Assembly: GCF_000745775.1 (NCBI RefSeq) | Contig: NZ_JQJY01000008.1 | Location: 248,001 to 312,000, forward strand | Length of the DNA stretch: 64,000 nt | Origin: Flavobacterium sp. ASV13 | Lineage (GTDB): Bacteria > Bacteroidota > Bacteroidia > Flavobacteriales > Flavobacteriaceae | Direction of reading: 5' to 3' | Shown here: one piece after another, positions 60,886 through 64,000 of the stretch | How the letters are laid out: each line of letters opens with the position of its first letter | How positions within the stretch are numbered: position 1 is the first letter of the stretch | Program-made: the position numbers and the translations under genes | The notes under the pieces: generated by a model | What the model was told of the DNA's origin: nothing | What the model saw: the letters and a program-made list of their open reading frames with translations, nothing else | Database searches by the model: none

Positions 60886-63813
60886 ATGACGAAATTTATA
60901 AGAATTTTAATTTTATCAATATTGCTCATTTCTCCAGTTTTAAATGCGCAGATTAAAAAAATTGGTGTTCCTTTTATAATTAATTATAATCCGAAAACGT
61001 ACAAGGCCGCTTCCGAAAACTGGGATGTTTTGCAGGATTCTAAAGGAATGATGTTTTTTGCCAATCATTTCGGGATTATGCAGTTTGACGGCGTTCGTTG
61101 GAGCATCGTTACACAACCGGAAAATAAGAGTATGGTTCGCTCGCTTGCCATCGATAAAAAAGATAAAATGTATGTTGGCGCGCAGGGCGATTTTGGTTAT
61201 GCAATTCAATTGCCAAACGGACAGTATCAATATACATCTTTAGTAAAATTACTTCCGGAATCAGCTCGAAATTTTGGAGATGTTATACATACCGTTATCC
61301 GAAATAATGAAGTTATTTTTTTCTCTTATGAAGAAATTTTTATCTACAACAACAATAAAATCAAGGTTTTAAAGTCTAAAGAGAAATTTGATGATTTCTT
61401 CGAAGTGAATAAAGAAATCTATATTTCGCATAATACTAAAGGTTTATTGAAATTAAAAGGTGATAAATTAATTTCGGTTACAAATGGAGAGAAGTTTGCC
61501 GGAATGAAAATCAGGAAAATGTTTGAAACTCAAAATGGTTTTTTACTTTTTACACAAAAGAATGGGCTTTTTACTTTTAAAGACAATCAGGTAAAACCAT
61601 TTTTAACCGAAGCGGACAATTTATTAAAGCAAAATCAGATCTCGGTTGCGGTTGAACTTTCTGATGGATATTTCGGAATTGGAACCCGACAATCCGGGTT
61701 GATAGTTATAGATAGTTCGGGACATTTGATTCAGCATATTGATAAAAAAATGGGACTTCAGAATGATTATGTAACGAATCTTAAGGTTGATAAAGAAGGC
61801 AATTTATGGGTTACACTCAAAGAAGGAATTTCGCAAATCCAGATTTCTTCGCCATTGTCCAGAGTTTTGGATACTTCAAACTCAGAAACCAAAATTTATT
61901 GCAGTCAGATTTATCAGAATAAATTATATATCGCGACAGATAACGGTTTGTTTTGGATGGATTGGCAGTCTTATAAAAACGGAAAACATGAAAACGCGAA
62001 CTTTCAGCACGTTTCCGGAATGTTTGAAAATGTCTGGAATATTAGCGTTTTTGGAAATTCGCTTTTGGCTTTTGAAAAAAATGGAATCTTTGAAGTTTCC
62101 GGTAATTCAGCAAAATTGCTGGCAAAAGTTGATGGCGCGTGGAAAGGAATTTTAGTTCCGAATCATCCTGATTTATTGCTTGTTGGCGGTTATAACGGAA
62201 TGTATCTTCTTAAAAAAATAAATAATTCGTGGGTTTATCAAAACAAAATAAAAGGTTTTGAGGAAAGCAGCCGAGTTATAGAAACAGATAAAAACGGCAA
62301 TTTCTGGATTGCCCACGGATACAAAGGAATCTATAAAATTCAGTTTAATAAAACATTCGATGCCGTTTCAAAAGTTGAGTTTTACAATGATAAAAATGGT
62401 TTCCCGTCGAGTTTGTTTCTGAATACTTTTAAAATTGACAATCAGATTCTTTTTGGAACCACAAAAGGAGTTTACAAACAAGATGCTCATTCGAAGAAAA
62501 TGATTCCTGAACCTATTTTTAAAAAATATTTAGGTTTAGAAAATCATATTCGATTATTAAAACCGGATAATCAGAATAATATATGGTACATTTCTGGAGA
62601 AAATACCGGGAAAATGGCGAAAAAACCAAACGGAAGTTTTGAAGTTGAAGAATTGCCTTTTAGAAAACTTCGTTACTTATATGTTCCTGGGTTTGAAAAT
62701 ATTCAAACGACAACGAGCGGTGATGTATTTTTTGGAACGCAAGATGGCTTAATTCATTATAATGCCATTAAAAACAAGAAATACAAAACGAAATATAAAG
62801 CGGTAATTTCAGAAGTGAAATGTATTTTTCCGAAAGACAGTTTGATATTTTCAAGCCGTTATGATGTGCTTCCGAATAAAACAAAAGATGCAGGAGAAAA
62901 AATCTCGCATGTTTTAGCGCATTCTAATAACGCATTGCATTTTTCTTTTTCATCACTTTTTTATGATGAAGCCGATGCAACAAAATACGAATACTGGCTG
63001 GAAGGTTTTGAACCGAAATGGTCTGATTATAGTTTACAAACCGAGAAAGAATATACCAATTTACCTGAAAATGAATATGTTTTTCACGTAAGAGCAAAAA
63101 ACATTTATGATGTGGTAAGCGAAGAAGCGGTTTTTCAATTTGAAGTTTTACCGCCTTGGTACAGAACGATGTGGGCTTATATTTTGTATTTTCTACTTTA
63201 TTGTCTAGTCATTTATTTGATTATTAAATATCAAAAATTTGTGGCTGAGGGTGATCGTCAGCAATTGATTCTGAATCAGGAAAAAGAATTATTGCGCGCC
63301 CGTGCTGAACTTAACGAACAGAGACTGAATTTGGAACAGGAAAATATGGCTATTGTTCGGGAAAATCTCGAAACAACTATTAATCTTAAGAATGCCAAAG
63401 TTGCTTCGAATACCGTGAATCTTATTCATTTAAATGAAATTTTGCTTTCGATAAAAGAACTGATCGGGCAAATGGACAAGAATAACGATCCAAATGTGAA
63501 TTTTAGTTTATTGACCAAAATAAACAAACTAATCGATCACGAATTACAGGGCGACAAACATTGGAACGAATTTGAAGAAATCTTCAATCAGCTGCATGAT
63601 AATTTTATGCAGAGGATGAAAACAACTTATCCAGAACTGACTCCGCGCGATATGCGATTGTGTGCTTACCTGCGAATGAACTTTAATACAAAAGAAATTG
63701 CCCCACTTTTAGGAATTTCTGTCCGTGGTGTTGAAGATACCCGATATAGAATTCGAAAAAAATTGCAACTTCCTTCTGACGCAAATATCACAGAATTCAT
63801 TCTAAATTTTTAA
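60886..63813 (+). CDS. Membrane-anchored triple-tyrosine regulator with LuxR-type HTH
   Basis: The 975-residue protein has a signal peptide ending in VLNAQ and a long periplasmic propeller region (about 25-650, for example GNLWVTLKEGISQIQ and NGNFWIAHGYKGIY). A Y_Y_Y domain follows (YWLEGFEPKWSDYS, NEYVFHVRAKN), then a membrane helix (about 767-787) and a coiled coil. It ends in a LuxR/GerE-type helix-turn-helix (LTPRDMRLCAYLRMNFNTKE, then IAPLLGISVRGVEDTRYRIR). It lacks kinase and receiver domains, so it may pass the signal directly through the membrane to DNA. Proteins of this kind often control nearby PULs; the likely target lies beyond the right edge. Confidence 0.9.
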   Translation: MTKFIRILILSILLISPVLNAQIKKIGVPFIINYNPKTYKAASENWDVLQDSKGMMFFANHFGIMQFDGVRWSIVTQPENKSMVRSLAIDKKDKMYVGAQGDFGYAIQLPNGQYQYTSLVKLLPESARNFGDVIHTVIRNNEVIFFSYEEIFIYNNNKIKVLKSKEKFDDFFEVNKEIYISHNTKGLLKLKGDKLISVTNGEKFAGMKIRKMFETQNGFLLFTQKNGLFTFKDNQVKPFLTEADNLLKQNQISVAVELSDGYFGIGTRQSGLIVIDSSGHLIQHIDKKMGLQNDYVTNLKVDKEGNLWVTLKEGISQIQISSPLSRVLDTSNSETKIYCSQIYQNKLYIATDNGLFWMDWQSYKNGKHENANFQHVSGMFENVWNISVFGNSLLAFEKNGIFEVSGNSAKLLAKVDGAWKGILVPNHPDLLLVGGYNGMYLLKKINNSWVYQNKIKGFEESSRVIETDKNGNFWIAHGYKGIYKIQFNKTFDAVSKVEFYNDKNGFPSSLFLNTFKIDNQILFGTTKGVYKQDAHSKKMIPEPIFKKYLGLENHIRLLKPDNQNNIWYISGENTGKMAKKPNGSFEVEELPFRKLRYLYVPGFENIQTTTSGDVFFGTQDGLIHYNAIKNKKYKTKYKAVISEVKCIFPKDSLIFSSRYDVLPNKTKDAGEKISHVLAHSNNALHFSFSSLFYDEADATKYEYWLEGFEPKWSDYSLQTEKEYTNLPENEYVFHVRAKNIYDVVSEEAVFQFEVLPPWYRTMWAYILYFLLYCLVIYLIIKYQKFVAEGDRQQLILNQEKELLRARAELNEQRLNLEQENMAIVRENLETTINLKNAKVASNTVNLIHLNEILLSIKELIGQMDKNNDPNVNFSLLTKINKLIDHELQGDKHWNEFEEIFNQLHDNFMQRMKTTYPELTPRDMRLCAYLRMNFNTKEIAPLLGISVRGVEDTRYRIRKKLQLPSDANITEFILNF

Positions 63814-64000
63814 TTTTTTATTATGATGTAAAATCCTAAGTAGTTTTACGCGTTTTTTCTTCATTTTTTTTAAATCACCGTAGTCAAACCGTACTCAAAA
63901 ATGTAAGTCTAGCCTGATTTATTTGTTAATATTGTCGGATTATTATTAAGATAATGACCTGTTTACTGCAAAATGGGTTTTTATTACGGTAATAAGCTTT
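63814..64000. other. Right-edge intergenic sequence
   Basis: No ORF, terminator hairpin or clear promoter is visible in these 187 bp. The pair AATCACCGTAGTCAAACCGTA and GTACTC near 63873-63895 could belong to a control region for a gene beyond the edge. Confidence 0.3.

Overview
The window looks like a chromosome segment of a Flavobacterium-type Bacteroidota. The DNA is AT-rich, ribosome-binding sites are weak and A-rich, and several promoters fit the Bacteroidota pattern (-33 TTG, -7 TAnnTTTG). It carries SusC/SusD proteins, hybrid two-component sensors and many secreted carbohydrate-active enzymes. No tRNA, rRNA, CRISPR array or transposase gene was seen.

Left part (1-23.8 kb): after a fragment of an Imm26-like immunity gene there is a complete polysaccharide utilization locus, all on the + strand. 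A hybrid two-component sensor/regulator is followed by an 829-bp regulatory gap that holds a candidate direct-repeat operator, a promoter and a 39-codon upstream ORF. Then come a surface glycan-binding lipoprotein, SusC, SusD, two tandem GH30 enzymes (one lipidated, one not), a GH2, and, behind an internal promoter, GH27, GH51 and a double GH43. This set fits side-chain degradation of type II arabinogalactan (beta-1,6-galactan with arabinose): endo-cleavage at the surface and trimming in the periplasm. The substrate is an inference.

Middle part (23.9-32.7 kb): a WG-repeat-like protein and a YegP-like protein precede a molybdenum hydroxylase module. This has XdhC, a MocA-type nucleotidyltransferase, a cysteine desulfurase on the opposite strand, and a three-subunit Tat-exported PaoABC-like oxidoreductase. 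It pairs the enzyme with its cofactor-maturation factors.

Toxin island (32.8-39.4 kb): a DUF4280 PAAR-like tip gene and a 904-residue effector with peptidoglycan-binding, M15 peptidase and GH24 lysozyme domains are followed by three lipoprotein genes, probably immunity proteins. Each lipoprotein start overlaps the stop codon of an upstream reading frame. For the second and third that frame is only a short toxin-tail remnant next to a REP-like inverted repeat pair. I regard this chain of displaced toxin tips and retained immunity genes as the most interesting system here. The effector becomes visibly more AT-rich from its middle onward.

Right part (39.4-58.1 kb), mostly - strand: a glucuronate-oriented enzyme cluster. 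A YhcH/YiaL-like protein, KDPG aldolase, an SDR, mannonate dehydratase, a beta-helix protein and a second hybrid two-component sensor form one run. GH88 and two GH2 enzymes form another. A divergent LacI-type regulator and a DUF4861 protein follow. There is no SusC/SusD pair in this cluster. The end of the window holds NTF2-like, Nudix and HAD proteins and a membrane-anchored triple-tyrosine/LuxR-type regulator.

Intergenic spaces repeatedly contain imperfect inverted repeats built from short reiterated words (GCAAAG, CAAAGG, CAGATT, GTTTCA, CCGCATAATCC). Most lie between co-transcribed genes or at gene ends, and they are reported individually.
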